Source: Vibrio sinensis (GTDB lineage Bacteria; Pseudomonadota; Gammaproteobacteria; Enterobacterales; Vibrionaceae). Taken from it: DNA of 64,000 nucleotides. Numbering within the stretch: the first letter of the stretch is position 1; each line of letters starts with the position of its first letter. Below the pieces are notes generated by a model. It was not told the DNA's origin, made no database searches, and saw only the letters and a list, made by a program, of their open reading frames with translations. Positions 55,139 to 63,298 of the stretch are shown here, one piece after another. The position numbers and the translations under genes are program-made. The stretch lies in the NCBI RefSeq assembly GCF_003605645.1, contig NZ_QVMU01000001.1, positions 248,001 to 312,000 on the forward strand. The letters are read 5' to 3'.

Positions 55139-56335
55139 GTATGCTCGTGCCACACGACCTTCACAATCGATGGTGTATTCCCTTGCATAGGCAGGAATGA
55201 ATACAGATTGGCCTTTCTCTACTTCACAGTGGCTACCATCAGCGTGGTTGAGCACCATTTTGCTATCGAGAGGCAATAAAATTTCAGCCGAATTTGATGA
55301 AATTGTGCGCTGTGTGGAACTTAGAATAACGGCAAATTTAAAGTCAGCGACTGGGATCGCGTACTCAAGAACACCGTCATGCTCACTTGGTGCTAACAAT
55401 AACGACTCAAATGGCATTTCAACAAAGCGAGTGCAAGAGACCAACTCTGGAATATCCATGTATTTTGGCGTTAGACCAGCACGTAGAACATTGTCTGAGT
55501 TTGCCATGATTTCAAGGCCAGACCCTTTGATGTAAGCGTGAGGTGTTTCCGCATCAAGGAACATAGCTTCACCTGGCTGAAGCGTTAATACGTTCAACAT
55601 TAATGGTGCAAATAAGCCAATGTCACCTGGATATTGTGACTCTAGATCAATTAATAAGCCAAATAGTGGATCAGATGATTGTTTCGCAAACGCCATTAAT
55701 CCCTCAAGGGCCGTTTGTTTAGCTTCACCGTCCAAAGATAAGATAGCAGTGAAGAATTGAGTTAACCCTTGCTCGGATTGATCAGCTTTTAGTGCTTCAA
55801 TCAAGGTTGAAAGCGTGTTGATTTCAAGTTGAGTAAAGTTATCAATGATGGCCGCAATAGAACGAAAACCATTCATTGCTTGGTAAGGTGTTAACGCATA
55901 AACCAATTCAGGCTTGTGATTAGGATCTTTGTAGTTACGCTCAGCACTATTGTGTGCAATGCCTTGACGCTCTTCACGAGCAAATCCAATTTCTGCTTGC
56001 TGTTTATTAGGATGAACTTGGATAGAAAGGGCTTTTTCTGCACACAATACTTTGAATAGATACGGAAGTTCACCAAATGTGTCAGCAGTTTTATCACCAA
56101 GATAAGCAGGTAAATCGGTGTTAATCAAAGAAGAGAGCAACATATTTTCAGCTTGATTAACGACAGTTGAGCAACCATTTGGATGAGCGCCCATCCAAAT
56201 TTCCGCTTGTGGTTCACCATGCGGGTTCTCGATACCGAAAAGCTGTGTAATAGAAGTAGTGCTTCCCCATGCATAGTTTTGAATAACATTGCTCATTGGG
56301 AAAAATACAGGTTTTGTCGTTATAGTCTCAGGCAT
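55133..56335 (-). CDS. manA: Mannose-6-phosphate isomerase, class I
   Basis: 400-residue zinc enzyme converting mannose 6-phosphate to fructose 6-phosphate. Hallmarks: 'VIQNYAWGSTTSITQLFG', 'AEIWMGAHPNGCS', zinc-site 'LSIQVHPNKQQAE', 'DPNHKPELVYAL' and 'DAETPHAYIKGSGLEIMANSDNVLRAG', here quoted in short as PHAYIKGSGLEIMANSD. Start at 56335 is chosen for homology and an AAGAA nearby; an in-frame ATG at 56350 and a shorter one at 56296 are alternatives. It follows the IIABC gene on the minus strand after an intrinsic terminator, as the second gene of a mannose-use operon. Confidence 0.92.
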   Translation of the reverse strand: MPETITTKPVFFPMSNVIQNYAWGSTTSITQLFGIENPHGEPQAEIWMGAHPNGCSTVVNQAENMLLSSLINTDLPAYLGDKTADTFGELPYLFKVLCAEKALSIQVHPNKQQAEIGFAREERQGIAHNSAERNYKDPNHKPELVYALTPYQAMNGFRSIAAIIDNFTQLEINTLSTLIEALKADQSEQGLTQFFTAILSLDGEAKQTALEGLMAFAKQSSDPLFGLLIDLESQYPGDIGLFAPLMLNVLTLQPGEAMFLDAETPHAYIKGSGLEIMANSDNVLRAGLTPKYMDIPELVSCTRFVEMPFESLLLAPSEHDGVLEYAIPVADFKFAVILSSTQRTISSNSAEILLPLDSKMVLNHADGSHCEVEKGQSVFIPAYAREYTIDCEGRVARAYC

Positions 56336-56358
56336 TGTTCTTAGATCCATCAGAAAGC

Positions 56359-56387
56359 GAAAAAGGCTTGAGCTAGGGGCTCAAGCC
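56359..56387 (-). terminator. Intrinsic terminator/attenuator between the IIABC gene and manA
   Basis: On the minus strand GGCTTGAGC/GCTCAAGCC-type 9-bp arms (plus 56379-56387 and 56365-56373) with a 5-nt loop are followed by a T5 tract. It lies inside the 64-base gap, so only part of the transcripts should reach manA. Confidence 0.82.
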
Positions 56388-56414
56388 GAAACTGTATAAA
56401 CGGTGCGTACTATA

Positions 56415-58319
56415 TCACGCTGCCGCAGCTTGAATTTTGGCCTTGCGCAATTTTTTTAGTGTCACACAAGTTAGTGCTGTTACTACCGCACCCGTTGCCA
56501 TTGAAAGTAAAGCAAGTAGTGGTAAGTTCATTGCGCCAAGAAGAGCAACAACTGGGCCACCATGCGCTACGCTATTGGTGATGCCGAATGAGAACGCCAT
56601 TACAGCGGCAACCATTGAACCAAGTACGTTAGCAGGAATTACAGACATAGGATCCTGCGCTGCAAATGGAATCGCACCCTCAGAAATACCGACTAGACCC
56701 ATTGCGCCAGAAGCTTTACCAGCTTCAATTTCAGATTCTTCAAACAAATCAAGCTTACGACCAAGTACTGTCGCTAGAGCCATACCTAAAGGTGCAACTG
56801 GAATCGCACAAGCCATAGCACCCATAAATTGAGTCTGACCACTTGCGATCATGCCGACAGAGAATAGGAATGCCACTTTGTTAAAAGGACCGCCCATATC
56901 GAAGCCAGCCATACCACCTAGCACAATACCAAGTAATACAACGTTACCAGTACTCATGCTGGTTAGCATTGCATTTAGGCCATCCATTAATCCAGCTATC
57001 GGTGCGCCAATGATGAAGATGAACATACCAGCGATGAACAGAGAACCAGTAATTGGTGCGATCATAATAGGCACAAGTGGTTGGATAAACTTGTGGTAGT
57101 TAAGGGATGTGATCCATTTAACGAAGTAACCAACCAATAGACCAGCAATAATAGCGCCAATGAAACCTGTACCGGCTTCAGCACCGTAGAAAGAACCGTT
57201 ATTGGCAATCCAACCACCAATTAAGCCAGGAGCAAGGCCCGGACGGTCAGCAATTGCGTATGCAATGTAACCAGCCAGAATTGGAATCATTAAGGTAAAG
57301 GCAACGACGCCAACTTGTAGAATTTGGTTCCACATGCTTCCATCAGGAATGGCCATACCAGCTTCAGTGGGTTCACCGCCAACCGCTAGCGCTAACGCAA
57401 TCAAAAGACCACCAGTTACTACGAATGGAATCATGTGAGATACGCCATTCATTAGGTAGCGGTATAGGTTTGAGCGCGTTTGAGCAACTTTGCTACCTGC
57501 AGATTGTGTTTCTGAACCAGCCTCCGCTTGGTAAAGAGGCGCATTTAGTGCTTCCTTGATTAACCCTTGAGCATCACGAATTGGTGCTTTCACATTCGTT
57601 TTTACTACACGCTTGCCAGCAAATCGAGCCATGTCGACTTGTTTATCACAAGCCACGATGATGGCATCGGCTTTCGCGATTTCTTCAGCCGTTGGGCTAT
57701 TTTTAACGCCAATAGAGCCGTTAGTTTCCACTTTGATGTCATAACCCAATGCAGCTGCACCTTTTTCAAGGGCTTCTGCCGCTAGATAAGTATGGGCAAC
57801 ACCGGCCGGGCAACCTGTTACTCCGATAACAAAACCTTGGTTTTCAATAGCTGATGTCGCTTGAACAGGGGCTTCTTTGGCTAGAAGTAACTCAAGAGCT
57901 TGCGCAGAATTCGTCGCACTTAGGAATTTTTCAATGAAACCATCTTCGATCAACTTAGAAGAAAGCTCGGCAAGTACTTCAATGTGGTGATTATCACCAC
58001 CGTCAGGTGAAGCGATCATGAAAAATAGCTTAGACAGTTCACCATCTTCAGCGCCGTATTCGATACCTGACTTGCTTACACCAATCGCGACTGCTGGCTC
58101 AATAACGGCAGCGCTTTTTGCATGAGGGAGTGCGATACCTTCTTCAAATCCAGTATTACCGAGCTCTTCGCGAGCTTTGATATCGATAAGGAATTGCTCT
58201 TGATCACTGATACGCCCTTGAGCGTGTAATACAGCAATCAGTTCTTTAAAGACCTCTTCTTTGGTCTGAGCTTGAAGTTCAAGCTTAATTAAATTTTCGT
58301 TAATCAGTTTAGTGATCAT
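56415..58319 (-). CDS. PTS mannose/fructose-family transporter, EIIA-B-C (ManP-like)
   Basis: 634-residue three-domain permease: IIA (1-145; phospho-His H66 in 'GIALPHAKS'), IIB (about 160-258; phospho-Cys C170 in 'VTGCPAGVAHTYLAA') and IIC (about 285-625, eight or more spans, with 'GEPTEAGMAIP' and 'GIVLGGMAGFDMGGPFNKVAF' regions). It takes up and phosphorylates a hexose. Being followed by manA and divergent from an AraC gene, as in the V. cholerae locus I remember, mannose is the likeliest sugar, although the fold alone says fructose/mannose. Control is probably by the AraC protein through the direct repeats at 58447 and 58628. Confidence 0.88.
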   Translation of the reverse strand: MITKLINENLIKLELQAQTKEEVFKELIAVLHAQGRISDQEQFLIDIKAREELGNTGFEEGIALPHAKSAAVIEPAVAIGVSKSGIEYGAEDGELSKLFFMIASPDGGDNHHIEVLAELSSKLIEDGFIEKFLSATNSAQALELLLAKEAPVQATSAIENQGFVIGVTGCPAGVAHTYLAAEALEKGAAALGYDIKVETNGSIGVKNSPTAEEIAKADAIIVACDKQVDMARFAGKRVVKTNVKAPIRDAQGLIKEALNAPLYQAEAGSETQSAGSKVAQTRSNLYRYLMNGVSHMIPFVVTGGLLIALALAVGGEPTEAGMAIPDGSMWNQILQVGVVAFTLMIPILAGYIAYAIADRPGLAPGLIGGWIANNGSFYGAEAGTGFIGAIIAGLLVGYFVKWITSLNYHKFIQPLVPIMIAPITGSLFIAGMFIFIIGAPIAGLMDGLNAMLTSMSTGNVVLLGIVLGGMAGFDMGGPFNKVAFLFSVGMIASGQTQFMGAMACAIPVAPLGMALATVLGRKLDLFEESEIEAGKASGAMGLVGISEGAIPFAAQDPMSVIPANVLGSMVAAVMAFSFGITNSVAHGGPVVALLGAMNLPLLALLSMATGAVVTALTCVTLKKLRKAKIQAAAA

Positions 58320-58446
58320 TATCCACCCCTAGGTGTTGTCATTATTATGATTTGGTGCCCAAACCACTTCAGGAGCATGATAGAAGCAGCTCGGGCATAG
58401 CGTTATTCTGGCGAGGTACAGCAAAATACCCAAGTGAAGAAAACTC

Positions 58447-58492
58447 GCATTTACTGGATTTTTGTATCACGCATTGAGTAGTGTGATATAGA
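58447..58492 (+). promoter_or_regulatory. Operator-like direct repeat, copy 1
   Basis: Starts GCATTTACTGGATTTTTGTA and ends with GTGTGATATAG. Copy 2 begins 181 bases later; the first 20 positions differ at only one base. Candidate site for the AraC-family regulator. Confidence 0.65.
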
Positions 58493-58627
58493 TCGGTATT
58501 AAGCACGCATTTGGCGTGGTTAAGTAAATATGTATCTTAGGGTTGTGGTTGATGATTTGTTTTTAACTTATTGTATTTATATGTTTTAATGCTGGAATGT
58601 GCAATTTGTTGATTACGTAAAATAGTG

Positions 58628-58673
58628 GCATTTACTGGATATTTGTAGCATGTATTTAAAATTGTGACATATT
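58628..58673 (+). promoter_or_regulatory. Operator-like direct repeat, copy 2
   Basis: Starts GCATTTACTGGATATTTGTA and ends with TTGTGACATAT. It lies nearer the AraC gene than copy 1, so each divergent promoter may have its own copy. Confidence 0.65.
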
Positions 58674-58754
58674 GCATTGGTTTAGAGCTTGAGTTGGATG
58701 TATATATCTAACTGGATTTATTTTCGTCCAGTTAAAGTTTGCGGAGAGTGAGCT

Positions 58755-59594
58755 ATGGTGTTTCACAATTTAATTTCGTCAGTGCTGAGTGAGCGTGAGC
58801 CGCTACATAATATTTGGTTTGCAGGGGATTTTCATACACCGCCGCCATTTAGTTATCAGGTGAACTTTCCTCGCCTTGAACTGGTTCTCGATGGTGAATA
58901 TGTGAATGAGATGGAGAGTCATGATCGCCAGCTAACATCTATTGTTGCTCGTACGGGGGACGCGATTTTTATTCCGCCAAACTGCTGGAATAAACCGGAC
59001 TGGGACACAGACTGTTCAGTTTTGAGCATACTATTTGGGCGACGTCAGTTAGGGTTGAGTTTAGTCAGTAAGCGCAAAGGCGAGGCCCAGTTTTTTGATA
59101 TCCAAAAACACAGTATTCAAACTCGTTCTGGCTTTGCTATTGATAATATATTGGAAGCGCTCAGTTCTTTAGCTCGTGAAAGCCATAAGAAACCAATGGA
59201 TGAGCTTTTACTTCAAGCACTGCTGCAATATTGTAATACGATGTTAGAAGCACCAGTGGAACAAACGCAAAATCGAGTAAAAGACTTATATCAGGGGATC
59301 TGCATCTATATTCAAGAGAACTTTCATCGTCAAATTACTCGTGACAGCATAGCAGAGCGCTTTAGCATTTCATCAAATCATCTATCTCGACTGTTTCGCC
59401 AGCAAGGACACATGACCTTGGCAGATTACATAACTTGGGTTCGCATTGATCGCGCAAAATTCATGCTTAAAAAATACAACTTTAAGTTGTCTGAGGTGTC
59501 TATTCGCTGTGGATTTAAGGATGTGAACTATTTTTGTCGGGTATTTAAAAATAAAACGGGGCGTACGCCGACAGAATACCGAGGTTCGGTGTAA
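58755..59594 (+). CDS. AraC-family regulator of the mannose/fructose PTS genes (ManR-like)
   Basis: 279 residues: an N-terminal cupin-like effector domain (about 1-165, 'LELVLDGEYVNEM', 'GDAIFIPPNCWNKPDWD') and a C-terminal double helix-turn-helix (about 180-277, 'ITRDSIAERFSISSNHLSRLFRQ' and 'KLSEVSIRCGFKDVNYFCRVFKNKTGRTPTEYR', quoted in short as FKDVNYFCRVFKN). GGAGAG precedes the ATG. It diverges from the ManP-like gene and probably activates it, as reported for the AraC protein of the similar V. cholerae locus. Its effector is presumably the sugar or its phosphate. Confidence 0.83.
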   Translation: MVFHNLISSVLSEREPLHNIWFAGDFHTPPPFSYQVNFPRLELVLDGEYVNEMESHDRQLTSIVARTGDAIFIPPNCWNKPDWDTDCSVLSILFGRRQLGLSLVSKRKGEAQFFDIQKHSIQTRSGFAIDNILEALSSLARESHKKPMDELLLQALLQYCNTMLEAPVEQTQNRVKDLYQGICIYIQENFHRQITRDSIAERFSISSNHLSRLFRQQGHMTLADYITWVRIDRAKFMLKKYNFKLSEVSIRCGFKDVNYFCRVFKNKTGRTPTEYRGSV

Positions 59595-59640
59595 AGCGAG
59601 TGTTGGTATGCAGCGTTATTTAATGATGAGACGAAAAAAA

Positions 59641-60414
59641 TTAGAGAAGTCGAGTCATTGAGTACATGAGTAAAGCTTGTAAATCGATGCTATTACGTGT
59701 GGCAACAAGCCGTTCAGTCATCTGGTCACATAACAAGTTGCGAGTAAGATTGGTGACTGTCACAATCTGCTCTCTATTGGGTTTAGCCGGAAGAACCAAA
59801 GCAATGGCAAGATTGACATCACCAATGACCGAGGCCCAAGAAATGGGTTCTTTGCTAGCGATGACCGCAATAGCAAGATGATCGATGTCGGCAAACATGA
59901 CATGGGGTAGAGCTATCCCTGGAGTTACACAGGTGGAAGAGCGTTCTTCTCGCTTTATAAAGGCTAAGATTAACTCATCAGGCTCTTGTGGATGGATTAG
60001 ATGAGCTAATCCTTTTAAACACTCAAATTTACTGAGTTGTGTACATGCCTTGGCGTAATGCCAATGTACATCACAGGGTAAATTGAGTTGCGGAATGCGC
60101 TCTGAAAGTTGGTCGGAAAAGGTGCTACTAATGTTTGAACCGACCAGCGAATAGTGCTCAGCAATGATGCCTTTGAGTACAAAGCAGGCTAATTCAGAAT
60201 CTAAACCAATCGCCTCAATTTGGCACAAATCATCCTTAAGTAAACCCGCTTGAAAAACACCCATCGTTGTAGAAAGGCTCGCTCGTCTATTTTGAGTGAT
60301 ATTAATGATGGTAATAAGGCTTTTGAATTTTTTAGCAAGTGTAGATAGCGCCGATGCGACAACGGCGCTGCTATTAACATCATCAACAAAGAAAGTGATT
60401 TGGCTACGATTCAT
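59641..60414 (-). CDS. HPr-like/EIIA fusion lacking the HPr phospho-histidine
   Basis: 257-residue soluble protein. Residues about 5-90 align with HPr: 'VVASALSTLAKKFKS' (helix 1), 'RRASLSTTMGVFQAGLLKDD' (the K-S-I-M-G-V region) and 'QIEAIGLDSELACFVLKGII'. At the place of the phospho-His motif L-H-A-R-P-A it has V13-N14-S-S-A, so the histidine is replaced by asparagine. The C-terminal half (about 110-250) is a fructose/Ntr-type IIA domain with H171 in 'PGIALPHVMF'. Such a protein could take phosphate on its IIA domain but not on its HPr part, pointing to a regulatory or docking role. Partner gene: the small IIB at 60465, 50 bases upstream in the same operon. Confidence 0.75.
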   Translation of the reverse strand: MNRSQITFFVDDVNSSAVVASALSTLAKKFKSLITIINITQNRRASLSTTMGVFQAGLLKDDLCQIEAIGLDSELACFVLKGIIAEHYSLVGSNISSTFSDQLSERIPQLNLPCDVHWHYAKACTQLSKFECLKGLAHLIHPQEPDELILAFIKREERSSTCVTPGIALPHVMFADIDHLAIAVIASKEPISWASVIGDVNLAIALVLPAKPNREQIVTVTNLTRNLLCDQMTERLVATRNSIDLQALLMYSMTRLL

Positions 60415-60464
60415 TTGGAGTGTTTATCTCAATATCTGTCGTGACGGCTTGCTTCAACGTACAC

Positions 60465-60767
60465 TCAGTTTCGGCAATGATTAATAAAAACTTTATCAAC
60501 GTTAAGTAACACTTCTTCAATAGAAATCGTCACTTTGTTCATGCCCTCGAAGCGTGCGGCTTGTTCAATTTCAATATCGGATACGATTAACACTTTATCT
60601 GCTTGGGCGATATCGTGTAGTGATAGTGGGTTTTCGACACCCATTGCTCCTTGAGTTTCAACTTTGATTTGGACATTAAATTTTGGTGCAGCTTTGACAA
60701 GGGCATCAGCAGCCATATAAGTGTGTGCGATGCCTGTAGGGCAAGCGGTGACAGCGACAATTTTCAT
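60465..60767 (-). CDS. PTS fructose-family EIIB, single-domain
   Basis: 100 residues forming one IIB domain: phospho-cysteine C9 in 'AVTACPTGIAHTYMAADAL' and 'IKVETQGAMGVENPLS', as in the IIB domains of the two IIABC proteins of this cluster. It could take phosphate from the IIA gene product that follows in the same operon and hand it to a sugar bound by an IIC domain. No separate IIC gene exists here, so it may feed the IIABC protein at 61117 or serve in signalling. ATG at 60767 with GAGAACAACC before it. Confidence 0.86.
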   Translation of the reverse strand: MKIVAVTACPTGIAHTYMAADALVKAAPKFNVQIKVETQGAMGVENPLSLHDIAQADKVLIVSDIEIEQAARFEGMNKVTISIEEVLLNVDKVFINHCRN

Positions 60768-61116
60768 GGTTGTTCTCGTTATTTATTTTGGCAGATAATA
60801 TCATAACCATATACCCAAGTAACCTCGAACTGCTTGGTTCCGCGAGAATGATTAGCTTTAGGAAAATACTGATACTAATCACATTTTTCATTCTGTGTTA
60901 CATTACTCCAGTTAATGCTTTTTTCTTCCTATTTCCCAGATTGACCAAGCTGATTAATCTTATCCCACAAGACGAATACCACACGCTATCGTGGTTTCGA
61001 ACAAAATGGGGTATGACAACCAAACTCAATAAAGTTTCATGTTGCAGTAGTGAGTGATGGCTTGAGATTGAGGCTGGTCGGTCTGGTTCGAAGACGAACA
61101 ACAAAGGTACATAATA
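60768..61116. promoter_or_regulatory. Divergent region between the IIB/IIA and IIACB genes, with possible dispersed repeat
   Basis: 349 bases. The segments around 60805-60845 ('ATACCCAAGTAACCTCGAA') and 60995-61020 ('GTGGTTTCGAACAAAATGG') resemble intergenic repeats I associate with Vibrio genomes, but one copy only is visible here so this cannot be confirmed. A frame of 95 codons on the plus strand (60770-61057) is not protein-like. Confidence 0.35.
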
Positions 61117-62985
61117 ATGGATATAACCCACCTTATTGAGCCCCATACAATTTGTTTGAATTTACAAGCTCGTACTAAAGAAGAAGTTCTTCTCGAGCTG
61201 GTGGATATCCTCGATAGCGCGGGAAAACTCGCTAACAAAGATCAGTATTTGGCAGATATTTGGAAACGTGAAGCAATCGGTAATACCGGTTTTGAAGATG
61301 GAATTGCTATTCCGCATGCAAAAAGCTATGCGGTAGCCGTTCCAGCAGTGGCAGTGGGTATCAGTCAAACTGGTATTGATTACGGTGCAGAAGATGGGAA
61401 ACTGTCGGATGTCTTCTTTATGCTCGCTTCTCCAGACGGTGACGATCATCATCACATTGAAGTATTGGCGCAAGTCTCCAGTAAGTTAGTGGAAGATGGT
61501 TTTATAAAAAAACTCAAAGCGACGGAAAACGTCACACAAGCGTGGGAATTGTTGACTGATATTAAGTCTAACGAATCGGCAGACAAAGTGGAGGCTACCA
61601 CTGAATTTGCTGTTAAGTCACAAAGCCCAGCAAAACAAACATTAGGTCGTTTAAAAGAGCATCTTTTGTTTGGTACCTCTCACATGATTCCTTTCATTGT
61701 GGCTGGAGGAGTGCTTTTGTCGCTTTCTGTGATGATCTCAGGGAAAGGTGCTGTACCAGAGAGTGGCATTTTGGCTGATGTTGCTCAGATGGGTATCGCA
61801 GGCTTAACATTGTTTACTGCGGTATTGGGTGGTTATATTGCGTATTCCATCGCAGATAAACCGGGCTTAGCTCCAGGCATGATAGGTGCTTGGATCGCGG
61901 TAGAGCATTACAATACCGGGTTTTTAGGTGCAATAGTGGTTGGCTTTTTAGCTGGCTTCACTGTGCAGCAATTAAAGAAAATAAAACTCCCTGATAGCAT
62001 GAGTTCACTCGGGAGCATCTTTATTTATCCTCTAGTCGGTACGTTTATCACTTGCGGTGCTGTGATGTGGATAATCGGTGGTCCTATTGCGGATTTCATG
62101 GCTTCGATGAACGCATGGCTTGATAGTATGGCCGGTTCCGGCAAGGTGATGCTCGGTACCATTCTAGGTGGTATGACTGCATTTGATATGGGGGGACCTA
62201 TTAACAAAGTGGCGACGCTGTTTGCTCAAACTCAAGTTGATACACAGCCTTGGCTGATGGGCGGGGTAGGCATTGCAATTTGTACTCCTCCATTAGGTAT
62301 GGCTCTTGCTACTCTTTTATCCCCACAAAAATTTAAACGTGATGAACGTGAAGCGGGCAAAGCCGCAGGTATTATGGGAATGATCGGCATCACTGAAGGT
62401 GCCATTCCTTTTGCTGTTTCTGATCCTGCACGTGTTATCCCCGCGATAGTTGCTGGTGGTATTGTCGGTAATGTGACAGGATTTTTGTTCCAAGTATTGA
62501 ACCATGCTCCTTGGGGTGGCTGGATAGTATTACCGGTTGTCGATGGAAAAATTGGCTATGTGATTGGTACCCTACTTGGTGCATTGACGACAGCTATCAT
62601 TGTTATTTTGTTGAAAAAAACCGTGATGGAAGAAGAGGATGAATCTCACTCTTTATCGGTTGCCACATCTGTTGAGGGCGAGGGAGAAGCAGATATTCTC
62701 GCTGTGACTTCATGTCCATCAGGAGTTGCTCATACATTCTTAGCAGCAAAATCGCTTGAAAAAGCAGCTTATTCAATGGGTTTGAAAATTAAAGTGGAAA
62801 CACAGGGTGCGAATGGTATTAATAATCGTATTACAGCGACAGACGTCGCCAATGCGAGGTTTGTGATATTTGCTCATGATGTCGCTATTAAACAACCTGA
62901 ACGTTTTATTAACATTAAAATCATCGATGTCACAACAAAAGATGCTATGCACAACGCAAGTGGATTGTTGTTGTCACACCGATAG
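61117..62985 (+). CDS. PTS fructose-family transporter, domain order EIIA-C-B
   Basis: 622 residues: IIA (1-150; H67 in 'GIAIPHAKS'), IIC (about 175-500; 'HLLFGTSHMIPFIVAGG', 'GTILGGMTAFDMGGPINKVA', 'GITEGAIPFAVSDPARVIP') and a C-terminal IIB (about 523-612; C533 in 'AVTSCPSGVAHTFLAA'). The A-C-B order differs from the A-B-C order of the protein at 56415. It is a sugar permease of the fructose/mannose/2-O-mannosyl-glycerate type; the sugar cannot be named. AAAGG at 61103-61107 is 9 bases before the ATG. Divergent from the IIB/IIA operon, closed by the terminator at 63035. Confidence 0.88.
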   Translation: MDITHLIEPHTICLNLQARTKEEVLLELVDILDSAGKLANKDQYLADIWKREAIGNTGFEDGIAIPHAKSYAVAVPAVAVGISQTGIDYGAEDGKLSDVFFMLASPDGDDHHHIEVLAQVSSKLVEDGFIKKLKATENVTQAWELLTDIKSNESADKVEATTEFAVKSQSPAKQTLGRLKEHLLFGTSHMIPFIVAGGVLLSLSVMISGKGAVPESGILADVAQMGIAGLTLFTAVLGGYIAYSIADKPGLAPGMIGAWIAVEHYNTGFLGAIVVGFLAGFTVQQLKKIKLPDSMSSLGSIFIYPLVGTFITCGAVMWIIGGPIADFMASMNAWLDSMAGSGKVMLGTILGGMTAFDMGGPINKVATLFAQTQVDTQPWLMGGVGIAICTPPLGMALATLLSPQKFKRDEREAGKAAGIMGMIGITEGAIPFAVSDPARVIPAIVAGGIVGNVTGFLFQVLNHAPWGGWIVLPVVDGKIGYVIGTLLGALTTAIIVILLKKTVMEEEDESHSLSVATSVEGEGEADILAVTSCPSGVAHTFLAAKSLEKAAYSMGLKIKVETQGANGINNRITATDVANARFVIFAHDVAIKQPERFINIKIIDVTTKDAMHNASGLLLSHR

Positions 62986-63034
62986 TTATACCGAATTCTT
63001 AAGTAACAAATAGTCCCCTAGACTATATGCTCTT

Positions 63035-63063
63035 AGCTCCATACCTAGTATGGAGCTTTTTTT
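63035..63063 (+). terminator. Rho-independent terminator of the IIACB gene
   Basis: Nine-base perfect arms AGCTCCATA (63035-63043) and TATGGAGCT (63049-63057), 5-nt loop, T7 tract. The following bases to 63298 hold no supported gene. Confidence 0.92.
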
Positions 63064-63298
63064 ATGCGTAAGACTTAAGATTATTTATCTAGTGACTGCA
63101 ACTTAGGTATGGGCGTTAGATGAGAAAAATGGTCACGAAAACGATAATTTCGTCTGCTCAAGAATATTAGAATTACGAGATTTAGCCGTTGGTATATGAC
63201 GTGGTTGGTGAAAATACCCCTAATGTTCAAGGGTTTTAATTGATAGTCGGCTTTATTATATTGTTTATTCATTCTTTAGTTTGGACAAGGAAGGCCAA

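Larger units (their letters stand above)
58320..58754. promoter_or_regulatory. Divergent control region between the ManP-like and AraC genes
   Basis: 435 AT-rich bases with two 46-bp direct repeats (58447-58492 and 58628-58673), described separately. Each ends with TGTGA-type sequence, so CRP may bind over or next to them. No gene is present. Confidence 0.6.

Noticed and set aside
60770..61057. 95-codon plus-strand frame between the PTS operons
   Set aside because: Poor start and composition, and part of it overlaps sequence resembling a dispersed repeat.
63081..63272. 63-codon minus-strand frame
   Set aside because: No ribosome site and no recognisable features; lies between a terminator and the lipoprotein start.
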